From: Candidatus Zipacnadia bacterium
GTDB lineage: Bacteria; Armatimonadota; Zipacnadia; Zipacnadales; UBA5352
Direction: 5' to 3'
NCBI GenBank assembly: GCA_029820915.1
Contig: JALGUI010000161.1
Coordinates: forward strand, 1 to 5,965
DNA length: 5,965 nucleotides
Within the stretch, counting starts at the first letter, position 1. Each line of letters opens with the position of its first letter. Of this stretch, positions 1 to 5,965 are shown piece by piece. Under the pieces are notes generated by a model. The model ran no database searches. It had not been told where the DNA came from and saw only the letters and a list, made by a program, of their open reading frames with translations. Both the position numbers and the translations under genes were made by a program.

Positions 1-2516
1 GGGTGCGGGTGTGTGCCGGTCTCGTGCGAGCGGCCATGCACGGTCGGCACGCTGCACAGCGGCTCGACCGCGCCGGTCTCGGCGTCAATGAGCACCAGCA
101 TGTCCGTATACTCGCCGCCGTAGCAGTCGGTGACGATCATCGAGCCGTCGGGGCTGTAGGACGGGTGGCCCTGCGCCAGGTCGGTGATCTTGCGCCTCCC
201 GGTGCCGTCGGCGTTCACGATGTAGAGCCCGTCGGCGCAGTTGCCGATGACCTGCCGGGAGTTCGGGTGCCAGATGTGGTGGTGCGCGAAGGTCATCACG
301 AAGCGCAGATCGCCGCCATCGGCGTCGGCGATGTAGATCTCCTTGACGAGCTGGCTACCCCGCCCGTCATAGCCGACCAGCACCACCATGACCTTGCTGC
401 CGTCGGGCGACCACTTGCAGTTGGTCAGGCCGAGCTTCGCGCACCGATCGTGCATCTCGCGCGTGGGCGAGAGCGCCTCGATGTCGGTGGTGCGGCACAG
501 CAGCGTCACGTCGCCGCCGTCGGGCGCGGCGGAGTAGAGGCCGCGCACCGGATCGTCCTCGTCCCGACCGTTCTCCATCCACAGCAGCCGGCCGGTGGCC
601 CAGGAGACCTGGCGCACGCCGAGGGGGATGTGGTCGATCTCGCCGGTCTCGAGCCGGACGCGGGCGGTGCCGCTGACCCGCGCGCCACCGTCGTCCTCGA
701 AGTGGGTGTGGTAGTAGATGCTGCGGCCATCGGGCGCCCAAATCGGGAAGGCCCCGGTGTGCATGCTGAAGCTGTCGCCCTCCGCGATCGTGCGGATGTC
801 GGTCCCGTCGGCGTCCATGACGTGGATGGCGGCGTCGCGCGTGCCGGGCAGCGCGGAGCTGAAGGCGATTCGCGAGCCGTCCGGGCTCCACGGGGAGATG
901 TCGTAGTAGGCGTGCTTGTCATTGAACGGGGAGTGTGTCAGACGCACGACGCGCCGGCCGGTGATCGGGTCGGCGAACTCCTCCCGCTCGGTCGAGCCAT
1001 CGGGTCGCTCCGTCGGCAGCATCTCATATCCCTCCGCGGCGAGCACGCGCACGCCCTGCCCGGGCGTGGTCGAGCCGATCCAGGCGCGCGTGAAGTCCGT
1101 CGCCGGGAGCGCCAGCTCCAACGTCTCGCCGACGATCAGTCGCGACGCGCTATCGAGGCGCTCGAGGGTCAGCGTCACCGCCTCACCGGCCCGCCAGCCG
1201 GCGGGGCTGATCTCATGACGGGCGTCGCCCACCGTGACGCCATCCCCGGCGATGTCGATGGCCAGGTTGGGCGCGTCACCCGTGCCGAGCATCAGCCGGA
1301 GGCCGTCAGCGCCGAACATGTCCACGGCGAGGTGCACGCGCACCGAATCGGGCAGGTCGGTCGCCAGCTCGACGAGGCCGGACAGCGGGCCGGCCTCGGA
1401 GACGTCCCCGGCGACGACCTCCGGCCGCAGCCACAGGCGGCCGCGCGCCACGCAGCCCTCGGGCGGCTCGTCGCCCACGCCGGCCTCGGCGAGGATGACG
1501 TCGTCGATCCACAGCGGGCGCAGGTCGTAGCCCGCGAGGACCTGCGGCACGGCCTCGGGCATGTCCTCGTCGAGCGTGAAGGTCCACTCGTGGCGCCCCC
1601 AGGTCTCTCCCACCTCGAACTCCGGGCCGCCCACCGTCCCGGGGCCATCCGCAGCGCGCAGTCGCAGGCTCGCGGCCCGCGGGCCGTCGCTGCGCAGCCG
1701 CGCCGAGAACACGTACTCGATCCCGGCGCGCAGTGAGACGGTCGGCGCGTAGAGGTGCACGTTGGTCGGGTACTGCTGGTCCGTCGGCGCGCTGAGCGCG
1801 GACGGCGTGACGCACAGGTTACCGTCCTCGCACGCCAGCTCGGCCTCGGCGCCGCGGTTGAGCCGGAGCTGCCAGGCGTGCGTCTCGTCCTCGAAGTCAG
1901 AGACGAAGCGCACCAGCGACGCGGACGGCCCGGCCAGCGCCTGGGCGAAGGTCACGTAGTCGGCGGGCGCGAGGTCGGCGGCGGAGGCCTCGGCGATAGT
2001 GACGGCGTCAATCCAGACGGGCCGCGTGCTGTCGCCGAGCAGGATCTGCGGGACGCCATCGGGGTAGTCGATGGGCAGTGCGAAGGCGAACTCGAAGCGC
2101 TCCCAGGTCGGCCCGATTTCCATGGGGCCGCTGGAGACCGACTCCTCGACGCTGTTGCGCCGCACCTTGATGCGCAGCGGCCGCCGGCCGTCGCTGCGCA
2201 GCCAGGCGGACAGCACGTAGGGGGTCCCGGCTCGCAGTTCGAGGGTCTCGTAGCGCAGGTGGACGTTGGTGCTGAGCTGCCGGTCATCCGGCGCGTTGAG
2301 CAGCCTCGGAGTGACGCGCGCGCAGCGTGAGCCGAGCACGCCGCCATCGTCCCCGGCCATGTCGCCCTCGGCGCCGCGGTTGAGCACCAGCCGCCAGCCC
2401 GCCACGTCGCCCTCGAAGCTCTCCGCCAACACGACCGGCCGATCGGCCGGCTCGGCCGCGACCTGACAGGCTGCACAGACGAGGAGTCCGCCGAGCAGGA
2501 TGAGCGTTCGCCTCAT
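1..2516 (-). CDS. Exported CBM-like / beta-propeller protein (3' end outside window)
   Basis: I translated this frame by hand: it stays open for 838 codons from the ATG at 2516-2514 to the window edge, with no stop. Residues 1-21 look like a Sec signal peptide: basic MRR, a hydrophobic TLILLGGLLVCAA core, then either Cys17 (imperfect lipobox, Cys at -3) or signal peptidase I cleavage after VAA (19-21). Residues ~30-177 and ~202-345 are two related beta-sandwich modules of the CBM_4_9 style (FE...W...LNRGAE, TNVHL, LRAG, LRSDG, WID.V). Residues ~357-500 are a beta-rich region, perhaps jelly-roll. Residues 539-838 form a PD40/TolB-type propeller with blade motifs WSPDG (543), WAPDG (593), WSPDG (702), WHPNS (749) and YSPDG (787), ending in a HETGTHPH stretch at 831-838. 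HPHP and GHPSYSPDG recall oligogalacturonate lyase-like propellers. I infer a periplasmic or surface polysaccharide-binding or -processing protein. Enzyme activity is not shown, and at least one blade is missing past the edge. Confidence 0.88.
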   Translation of the reverse strand, partial: MRRTLILLGGLLVCAACQVAAEPADRPVVLAESFEGDVAGWRLVLNRGAEGDMAGDDGGVLGSRCARVTPRLLNAPDDRQLSTNVHLRYETLELRAGTPYVLSAWLRSDGRRPLRIKVRRNSVEESVSSGPMEIGPTWERFEFAFALPIDYPDGVPQILLGDSTRPVWIDAVTIAEASAADLAPADYVTFAQALAGPSASLVRFVSDFEDETHAWQLRLNRGAEAELACEDGNLCVTPSALSAPTDQQYPTNVHLYAPTVSLRAGIEYVFSARLRSDGPRAASLRLRAADGPGTVGGPEFEVGETWGRHEWTFTLDEDMPEAVPQVLAGYDLRPLWIDDVILAEAGVGDEPPEGCVARGRLWLRPEVVAGDVSEAGPLSGLVELATDLPDSVRVHLAVDMFGADGLRLMLGTGDAPNLAIDIAGDGVTVGDARHEISPAGWRAGEAVTLTLERLDSASRLIVGETLELALPATDFTRAWIGSTTPGQGVRVLAAEGYEMLPTERPDGSTEREEFADPITGRRVVRLTHSPFNDKHAYYDISPWSPDGSRIAFSSALPGTRDAAIHVMDADGTDIRTIAEGDSFSMHTGAFPIWAPDGRSIYYHTHFEDDGGARVSGTARVRLETGEIDHIPLGVRQVSWATGRLLWMENGRDEDDPVRGLYSAAPDGGDVTLLCRTTDIEALSPTREMHDRCAKLGLTNCKWSPDGSKVMVVLVGYDGRGSQLVKEIYIADADGGDLRFVMTFAHHHIWHPNSRQVIGNCADGLYIVNADGTGRRKITDLAQGHPSYSPDGSMIVTDCYGGEYTDMLVLIDAETGAVEPLCSVPTVHGRSHETGTHPH
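1482..2429 (-). repeat. Tandem duplication of a CBM-like module within the exported protein
   Basis: Module 1 (residues ~30-177, 1986-2429) and module 2 (residues ~202-345, 1482-1913) align along their length with an offset of 168-174 residues. Shared landmarks in the same order are FE then W (41/215), LNRGAE (45-50/219-224), LNAP or LSAP, TNVHL (83-87/251-255), LRAG plus a YV.SA strand, LRSDG, a TW then F.F stretch, VPQ, and WID.V..AEA (168-177/336-345). DNA identity survives locally: 20 bases match at 2366-2385 and 1844-1863, and about 16 bases match near 2186-2202 and 1682-1698. This indicates an internal gene duplication that has since diverged. The fold resembles carbohydrate-binding family CBM_4_9 by pattern. 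The ligand is unknown. Confidence 0.8.
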
Positions 2517-2520
2517 GACA

Positions 2521-2527
2521 TCACCCC
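2521..2527 (-). promoter_or_regulatory. Shine-Dalgarno site of the exported-protein gene
   Basis: Read on the minus strand, GGGGTGA precedes the ATG at 2516, with GGGG ending 7 nt before it. It partly matches the anti-Shine-Dalgarno complement GGAGGTGA. Together with the signal peptide that starts exactly at this ATG, it fixes the start codon. Confidence 0.55.
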
Positions 2528-2573
2528 AGTGCGCCGGTGGCAACTGCGCACGGCCGTGGCACGTTCGTGTAAC

Positions 2574-2603
2574 AGTATGGTATCGGTCGGCGGGAGCGGT
2601 CAA
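2574..2603 (-). promoter_or_regulatory. Sigma70-like promoter for the exported-protein gene
   Basis: On the minus strand TTGACC (2603-2598, five of six matches to TTGACA) is followed after 18 bp by CATACT (2579-2574, four of six matches to TATAAT, with the key A2 and T6 kept). It lies in one of the few less G+C-rich patches of the intergenic region. It would start transcription near 2567, giving an untranslated leader of about 50 nt. A shorter-spaced -10, TACCAT with 15 bp, also fits but less well. The call rests on consensus match and position only. Confidence 0.5.
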
Positions 2604-2827
2604 GTTCGCCGAGTGCAGGGCCGATCCCACCTGTGGAAGGACCGACGGACCGGGTCGCGCAGGCGAGCCCGCCCGGTGCATAGAGGATTTGGCTCGGATC
2701 TCGGGCCACCTTGGGGTCCGTCGGCCATAGACACCGGCGAGGGTGGCCGAGAACGACTGCGGAGACACCGGAGGCTGTGCGCAGGCACGCCCATCTCTCA
2801 CCCCGGGGCCCGCAGACGTCGGGACGA
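2604..2827. other. Intergenic stretch with no recognisable gene
   Basis: This is the part of the 388-bp gap between the FecR gene and the exported-protein gene that carries neither promoter nor hairpin. I looked on both strands for coding signal, tRNA features (no TTCGA-type T-loop), riboswitch-like blocks and repeats, and found none convincing. A 10-bp inverted repeat (2642-2651 with 2715-2724) is present but could be chance at this base composition. Frames open through it encode Arg/Pro/Gly-rich strings without a plausible ribosome site. Confidence 0.5.
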
Positions 2828-2844
2828 GTCGCGTGAGACGCGAC
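2828..2844. repeat. Small perfect hairpin, 7-bp stem with 3-nt loop
   Basis: GTCGCGT and ACGCGAC flank GAG, giving a tight G+C-rich stem-loop. It lies 14 bp from the larger hairpin at 2859-2890, on the side further from the FecR gene, so a minus-strand transcript would meet it second. It may back up transcript termination or stabilise an RNA 3' end. No T run follows on either strand. Confidence 0.4.
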
Positions 2845-2858
2845 GGCAGAGTCCCGGT

Positions 2859-2890
2859 GAGGGGCGCGAGATACCCGGCTCGCGCCCCTC
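2859..2890 (-). terminator. Strong hairpin after the FecR gene, probable transcript end
   Basis: GAGGGGCGCGAG (2859-2870) and CTCGCGCCCCTC (2879-2890) are perfect 12-bp inverted arms around an 8-nt loop. The hairpin starts 14 nt past the FecR stop codon, the expected place for a terminator of the cyclase-FecR transcript. The minus-strand RNA has no U tract after the stem (it reads ACCGGGACTCTG), so it is not a textbook intrinsic terminator. It could act as a U-less terminator, an RNA 3'-end stabiliser, or a pause site for Rho. On the plus strand the stem is followed by TTACTT, but no convergent plus-strand gene is seen. Confidence 0.55.
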
Positions 2891-2904
2891 TTACTTCATG
2901 CGTG

Positions 2905-4086
2905 TCACAGGCCCGGCATCTCATCCTCACTGATCCGCTGGACGCCGTAGGCGGTGAGCTTGAAGGGCGTGCGCGCCCGGTCGCGGGCGCGGGCCCAGAT
3001 CACGAACCCCTGCGTGGAGCGCTCATACTTCTCGATGGCGGCGCCGTCGAAGTTCTCCAGAATCCGCAGCGCATCCTCGGGGCGGAAGTCGAGCTCCCTG
3101 AGCGTGAACGGATCAAGGAACTCCGGGTAAGTCGGGTACCCTGAAATGGAGGTGTGCATGCGACGCAGCGCCTCCATGGCGGCGGTGCGCCGCGCGTAGT
3201 CGGCGGCCCCGATCGCCCAGCTCGACTTGCCAATCCCCAGGATCGACAGGGGCAGATCGAGGATGCTGGTGAGCCGCAGCTCCGTGCTCTTAAGCCACGA
3301 GTCGGGCTCGATCCGCCGGGTCAGGGCCGGCTGCGCGAAGCTGCTGCGCGTCTGCGGGTCTATCTGCTGCCAACCCGCCGGTGGGTCGCCGTAGGCCACG
3401 GAGGTCGAGGCGCCGCCGGCGATCATGGCCGCCCTTCCTCGGAAGCCGTCCACGCGCACCGCGCCATCGTTGCAGGAGATCTGCGTGTCATTGTAGCCGG
3501 GGTCGTACGCCACGTGGAAGCGGGTGCCGCGTACGGCCGCCACCGACGACGGCGTGTGGACCCTGCACCTGGACCTTTCACCGAACTTGGGAGAGATGCG
3601 CGCCCACATGTGGCCGAAGCCGAGCGTGAAGGAGCGGCCGCGCCACATGCCGCCGCGACTGTACTCGAGCAACTCGATGACGAGGTGCGAGGCGGGCGCG
3701 AGCGTGACGACGCTGCCGTCGGGGAAGTCGAGCGTCGCCCAGCAGTTCTGCCCCGTCTGCACCTCGCCGCCGTCCTCGAGCTGCAGGTCCACCGCCAGCG
3801 GCTGTACGGGCTCATCTCTCGCCACCCGGGCGCGACCGGGGCCGGTCGCCTGCGTCACCACAGCGTAGAACTCCAGGTTCTCGCGGCGCACGCCGTCGGC
3901 GATCACGACTACGAAGACGATGGCGAGCACGACGAGGATGCGCGGGTCCGCGTACTTGCGCCACAGGAGGGCTCGTCGCTTGCGCGTCTCGCGGCCGGTC
4001 TGCTGCTTCTTGACGTCCACGAACGCCTGAGCGAGGGTCTCCGCGTCCGTCTGCGGCTCCTTCTTCTTCCGGAACCAGGGCAGCAT
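2905..4086 (-). CDS. FecR-domain single-pass membrane protein
   Basis: 393 residues; the start ATG at 4086 is chosen because AAGGAG sits 10 nt before it. A GTG-initiated frame beginning at 4155 would overlap the cyclase by about 60 nt without that support. Residues 1-48 are cytoplasmic and basic (FRKKK, KK, RETRKRR). Residues ~49-64 form one membrane helix (ILVVLAIVFVVVIA). A FecR domain spans ~73-212, with FPDGSVVTLAPASHLVIE (121-138), HTPSSVAAVRGTRFHV (177-192) and NDGAVRV (206-212), the usual conserved blocks. Residues ~260-393 match no family I recognise: a helix (~291-312), then mixed beta, ending ISEDEMPGL. Classical FecR proteins are anti-sigma regulators of iron uptake. Here there is no anti-sigma helix bundle, no ECF sigma gene and no TonB receptor nearby. 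Tight coupling to the cyclase suggests a partner sensor or scaffold in the periplasm, an inference. The FecR domain call is firm; the function is not. Confidence 0.88.
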   Translation of the reverse strand: MLPWFRKKKEPQTDAETLAQAFVDVKKQQTGRETRKRRALLWRKYADPRILVVLAIVFVVVIADGVRRENLEFYAVVTQATGPGRARVARDEPVQPLAVDLQLEDGGEVQTGQNCWATLDFPDGSVVTLAPASHLVIELLEYSRGGMWRGRSFTLGFGHMWARISPKFGERSRCRVHTPSSVAAVRGTRFHVAYDPGYNDTQISCNDGAVRVDGFRGRAAMIAGGASTSVAYGDPPAGWQQIDPQTRSSFAQPALTRRIEPDSWLKSTELRLTSILDLPLSILGIGKSSWAIGAADYARRTAAMEALRRMHTSISGYPTYPEFLDPFTLRELDFRPEDALRILENFDGAAIEKYERSTQGFVIWARARDRARTPFKLTAYGVQRISEDEMPGL

Positions 4087-4093
4087 AATCCGC

Positions 4094-5965
4094 TTACTCC
4101 TTTCCCGCGTCGCCGGCGCCGGCCTCGCCAACGCCCGGTTCGCCGGAGACCTCACCGTACTCGTCCACCAGCGCGAGGATGCGCACCGTCTGCTCCCGCC
4201 CGCGCACCTCGGTCTCCCCGATCTCCGTCAGCGCCGCGAGGGCGGGCGGGATCCGCGCGGCGGCGGTCTCACTGGCCAGGAACTGCAGGCCCCAGGTCTT
4301 GGTCAGCTCCTCGATGCGCGAGGCGGTGTTGACCGAATCCCCGATGGCAGTGTACTGCATCCGCCGATCGCTGCCAACGTTCCCGATAATCGCCTCGCCG
4401 CTGTGGATGGCGATGCCGATGCGGAAGGGCGTACGATTGTCCCGCGTCTCCCAGAACCGGTTGAGCACGTCCAGGCGGCTGAGCATCTCCAGCGACGCCT
4501 GCATGGCCAGCTCCGCGTGGTCGGGCTGATTGCCGAAGGCGTTCCAGATGGCCATGATGCCGTCGCCCATGAACTTATCGAGGTAGCCGTCGTGCTCGAA
4601 GATGGCGATGCTCATCTGTGACAGGTACTCATTGAGCTGCGTCACCCAGACTTCCGGCGCCAGGCGCTCGGACAGCGTCGTCGAGCCGCGCACGTCGGCG
4701 AACAGCAGCGTCACCTCGCGCTTGACCCCCTGCGAGACCAGCTCCGGCTCGTCGGTGAGCTGGCGCAGCACGTCCGGCGAGACGTAGGCCGAGAACTGCT
4801 GGCGCACGAGGCGCTTGTCGCGGCCCAACCGCTCGGGGATCGCGACCAGCAGCGGCAGGACAGCCGCGAGCAGCACGGCCCCGTAGGGGATGACGCTGCG
4901 CAGGAAGGTGAAGGCGAAGAAGAACGAGGGCAGCGCGACCGCGACCACGAGCAGCGCGCCCAGCAGCGGCCCGAGCGTCTCCCCGCTGCTCCACGCCAGC
5001 CAGCCGACCGCCAGGCCGAGGATCAGCGCCAGGATGGCCCAGGCCAGGCTCTTCGTGGCCTGAGTGCGCGCGCCGGTGTGCAACAGCGAGTTGACGACGT
5101 TGGCGTTGGTCTCGACGCCGATGAACTCGCGGCCCGTGGATCGATAGGGCGACGGCCGGATGTCGTGGAGACCCGGCGCGCTCGCGCCGATGAGCACGAT
5201 CTTGTCGCGGAAGCGCGACGCGTCCACGTGGCCCTCGAGCACCTCCCACACGCCCACGCGCTCCACGGTGCCCGTAGGCCCGCAGTAGTCGATGAGCATC
5301 GCGCCATCCGCGTCGAGCGGGCAGCGCTCCCCGGTCAGGTCCAGGAGGCCTTGCGGCACGCCGGCCACGATCTGCTCGCCCGAGACGCCAGACGCAAGCC
5401 GGGCGATGGCCGTGCTGATGTGCGGGTAGACCTGACCGTCTGAGCCCCGCCGCAGCGGCTCGACGCGCCGGTAGACGCCATCGGCGTCGGGCGTGATGTC
5501 CACGTAGCCGATAGCCGCCGCGGCCCCCGCCAGCGGCGAGGTGGGCGGCATCAGGTTCTCGACCTGGATGCCCATCAGCGCCAGCGGCCCGGGCGGGGCG
5601 TCGTAGCCCCAGGCCACCCGGGCGCGGTCCGCGGAATGCTCCATCTTGACCGCCCGGTAGGCGGCCAGCACGACGTTGCCGGCGTCGGCGATCGCTTCGC
5701 CGAACAGCCCATCGCCCTCGGGATCGTTCGGGTCGGGCTCGGCGAAGATGACGTCGAAGGCGACGACGCGGGCACCGTCGAGCTTGCGCAGGAGATCCGC
5801 GTGGGTGCGCCGCGACCACGGCCAGCGCCCCTGATGCCCGGGCTGCAGGCTGATGTCGTCGATGGCGACGATGATGATGTCGGCGGGTGGCTCGGGGACG
5901 GAGTATTCGTACGCAAGGTCGTAGGCGAAGTTCTCGATGAGAGGGAAGAAGAAGAGGCTGGAGGT
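4094..5965 (-). CDS. CHASE2-domain class III adenylate cyclase (5' end outside window)
   Basis: Predicted to make cAMP from ATP in response to a periplasmic cue. The frame is open from the window edge to TAA at 4096-4094, 623 visible residues. The GTG at 5671 is internal (visible residue 99), since the upstream sequence already carries CHASE2 blocks: IIIVAIDDISL (30-40), GRWPWSRR (46-53), GARVVAFDVIFAEPDP (64-79). CHASE2 runs to ~295 (DKIVLIGASAPGLHDI at 254-269). Three membrane helices follow at ~306-326, 331-356 and 360-377, then the linker FSAYVSPDVLRQL (391-403) and the cyclase domain (~418-600). Metal ligands are Asp424 (FADVRG) and Asp468 (DKFMGD). The substrate pair is Lys464 and Thr539 (YTAIGD). 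Transition-state residues are Asn546 and Arg550 (VNTASR). All are present, so it should be active, with Thr marking class IIIb. Only the start and first membrane helix are likely missing. A Gly/Glu-rich tail ends the protein. Confidence 0.93.
   Translation of the reverse strand, partial: TSSLFFFPLIENFAYDLAYEYSVPEPPADIIIVAIDDISLQPGHQGRWPWSRRTHADLLRKLDGARVVAFDVIFAEPDPNDPEGDGLFGEAIADAGNVVLAAYRAVKMEHSADRARVAWGYDAPPGPLALMGIQVENLMPPTSPLAGAAAAIGYVDITPDADGVYRRVEPLRRGSDGQVYPHISTAIARLASGVSGEQIVAGVPQGLLDLTGERCPLDADGAMLIDYCGPTGTVERVGVWEVLEGHVDASRFRDKIVLIGASAPGLHDIRPSPYRSTGREFIGVETNANVVNSLLHTGARTQATKSLAWAILALILGLAVGWLAWSSGETLGPLLGALLVVAVALPSFFFAFTFLRSVIPYGAVLLAAVLPLLVAIPERLGRDKRLVRQQFSAYVSPDVLRQLTDEPELVSQGVKREVTLLFADVRGSTTLSERLAPEVWVTQLNEYLSQMSIAIFEHDGYLDKFMGDGIMAIWNAFGNQPDHAELAMQASLEMLSRLDVLNRFWETRDNRTPFRIGIAIHSGEAIIGNVGSDRRMQYTAIGDSVNTASRIEELTKTWGLQFLASETAAARIPPALAALTEIGETEVRGREQTVRILALVDEYGEVSGEPGVGEAGAGDAGKE
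4097..4102 (-). promoter_or_regulatory. Shine-Dalgarno site of the FecR gene inside the cyclase 3' end
   Basis: Read on the minus strand, AAGGAG forms the last two sense codons (Lys, Glu) of the cyclase, directly before its TAA. It lies 10 nt before the ATG at 4086. Only 7 nt separate the cyclase stop from that ATG, so ribosomes ending the cyclase are well placed to start the FecR gene. This argues for one operon and fixed relative output. Confidence 0.8.

Noticed and set aside
3..1736. 577-codon open frame on the plus strand
   Set aside because: It is antisense to the exported-protein gene, whose minus-strand translation shows a signal peptide, duplicated modules and propeller motifs. The plus-strand product is a composition-driven Arg/Ala/Gly/Val string with no domain pattern.
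2642..2724. 10-bp inverted repeat CCGACGGACC / GGTCCGTCGG, 63 bp apart
   Set aside because: At this base composition a match of this length within about 390 bp is not surprising, and nothing else supports a function.
2604..2858. Possible tRNA or riboswitch in the intergenic region
   Set aside because: No acceptor-stem pairing, T-loop signature or recognisable riboswitch core was found on either strand.
2529..2933. 134-codon plus-strand frame across the intergenic region
   Set aside because: Arg/Gly/Pro-rich translation, no ribosome site, and it runs through the promoter, both hairpins and the FecR stop.
4087..4155. Longer FecR protein beginning at a GTG at 4155
   Set aside because: It would overlap the cyclase by about 60 nt and adds an Ala/Pro/Arg-rich tail. 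The ATG at 4086 has a well-spaced AAGGAG and begins a sensible membrane protein.
3154..4332. 392-codon plus-strand frame
   Set aside because: Antisense to the FecR gene and the cyclase end. Its tail is an Arg/Pro-rich string, and the minus-strand genes are clearly the real ones.
5669..5671. GTG as the cyclase start
   Set aside because: The frame continues upstream to the window edge with typical CHASE2 sequence (VAIDDISL, GRWPWSRR), so this codon is an internal Val.

Overview
This is a G+C-rich (roughly two-thirds G+C by eye) bacterial window with three protein-coding genes, all on the minus strand. Reading in the direction of transcription (high to low coordinates), they are a membrane adenylate cyclase with a CHASE2 sensor (5' end outside the window), a single-pass membrane FecR-domain protein, an intergenic region of 388 bp, and a large secreted multidomain protein that runs off the left edge. 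Nearly every codon ends in G or C. That also keeps long false reading frames open on the opposite strand, including one of 577 codons antisense to the last gene.

Region 4094-5965 holds the cyclase: a periplasmic CHASE2 domain, three transmembrane helices and a cytoplasmic class III catalytic domain with its metal, substrate and transition-state residues all visible. Its substrate-pair signature (Lys and Thr) places it in class IIIb, the group that includes bicarbonate-responsive cyclases. The FecR-domain gene (2905-4086) starts 7 nt after the cyclase stop, and its Shine-Dalgarno sequence lies inside the last cyclase codons. The two are almost certainly co-transcribed and probably translationally coupled. 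The FecR protein has a short basic cytoplasmic end, one membrane helix and an extracytoplasmic FecR domain. It lacks the anti-sigma domain of classical FecR and has an unrecognised C-terminal region. The inferred job of the pair is envelope or extracellular sensing that feeds cAMP production.

The intergenic region (2517-2904) holds a strong 12-bp hairpin just after the FecR gene (likely transcript end), a second small hairpin, and a sigma70-like promoter about 60-90 bp upstream of the last gene. The stretch between promoter and hairpins shows no gene.

Region 1-2516 encodes an exported protein: signal peptide, two tandem carbohydrate-binding-like beta-sandwich modules that are visibly duplicates, a third beta-rich region, and a C-terminal beta-propeller of the PD40/TolB type. 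Its His-rich motifs recall oligogalacturonate lyase-type propellers. It has its own promoter and is probably a separate transcription unit for polysaccharide binding or processing.

The organism cannot be named from the sequence. High G+C, CHASE2-cyclase/FecR signalling and large exported CBM-plus-propeller proteins would suit Armatimonadota, Planctomycetota or a related environmental lineage; this is inference only. No mobile elements, CRISPR arrays, tRNAs or rRNAs were seen.
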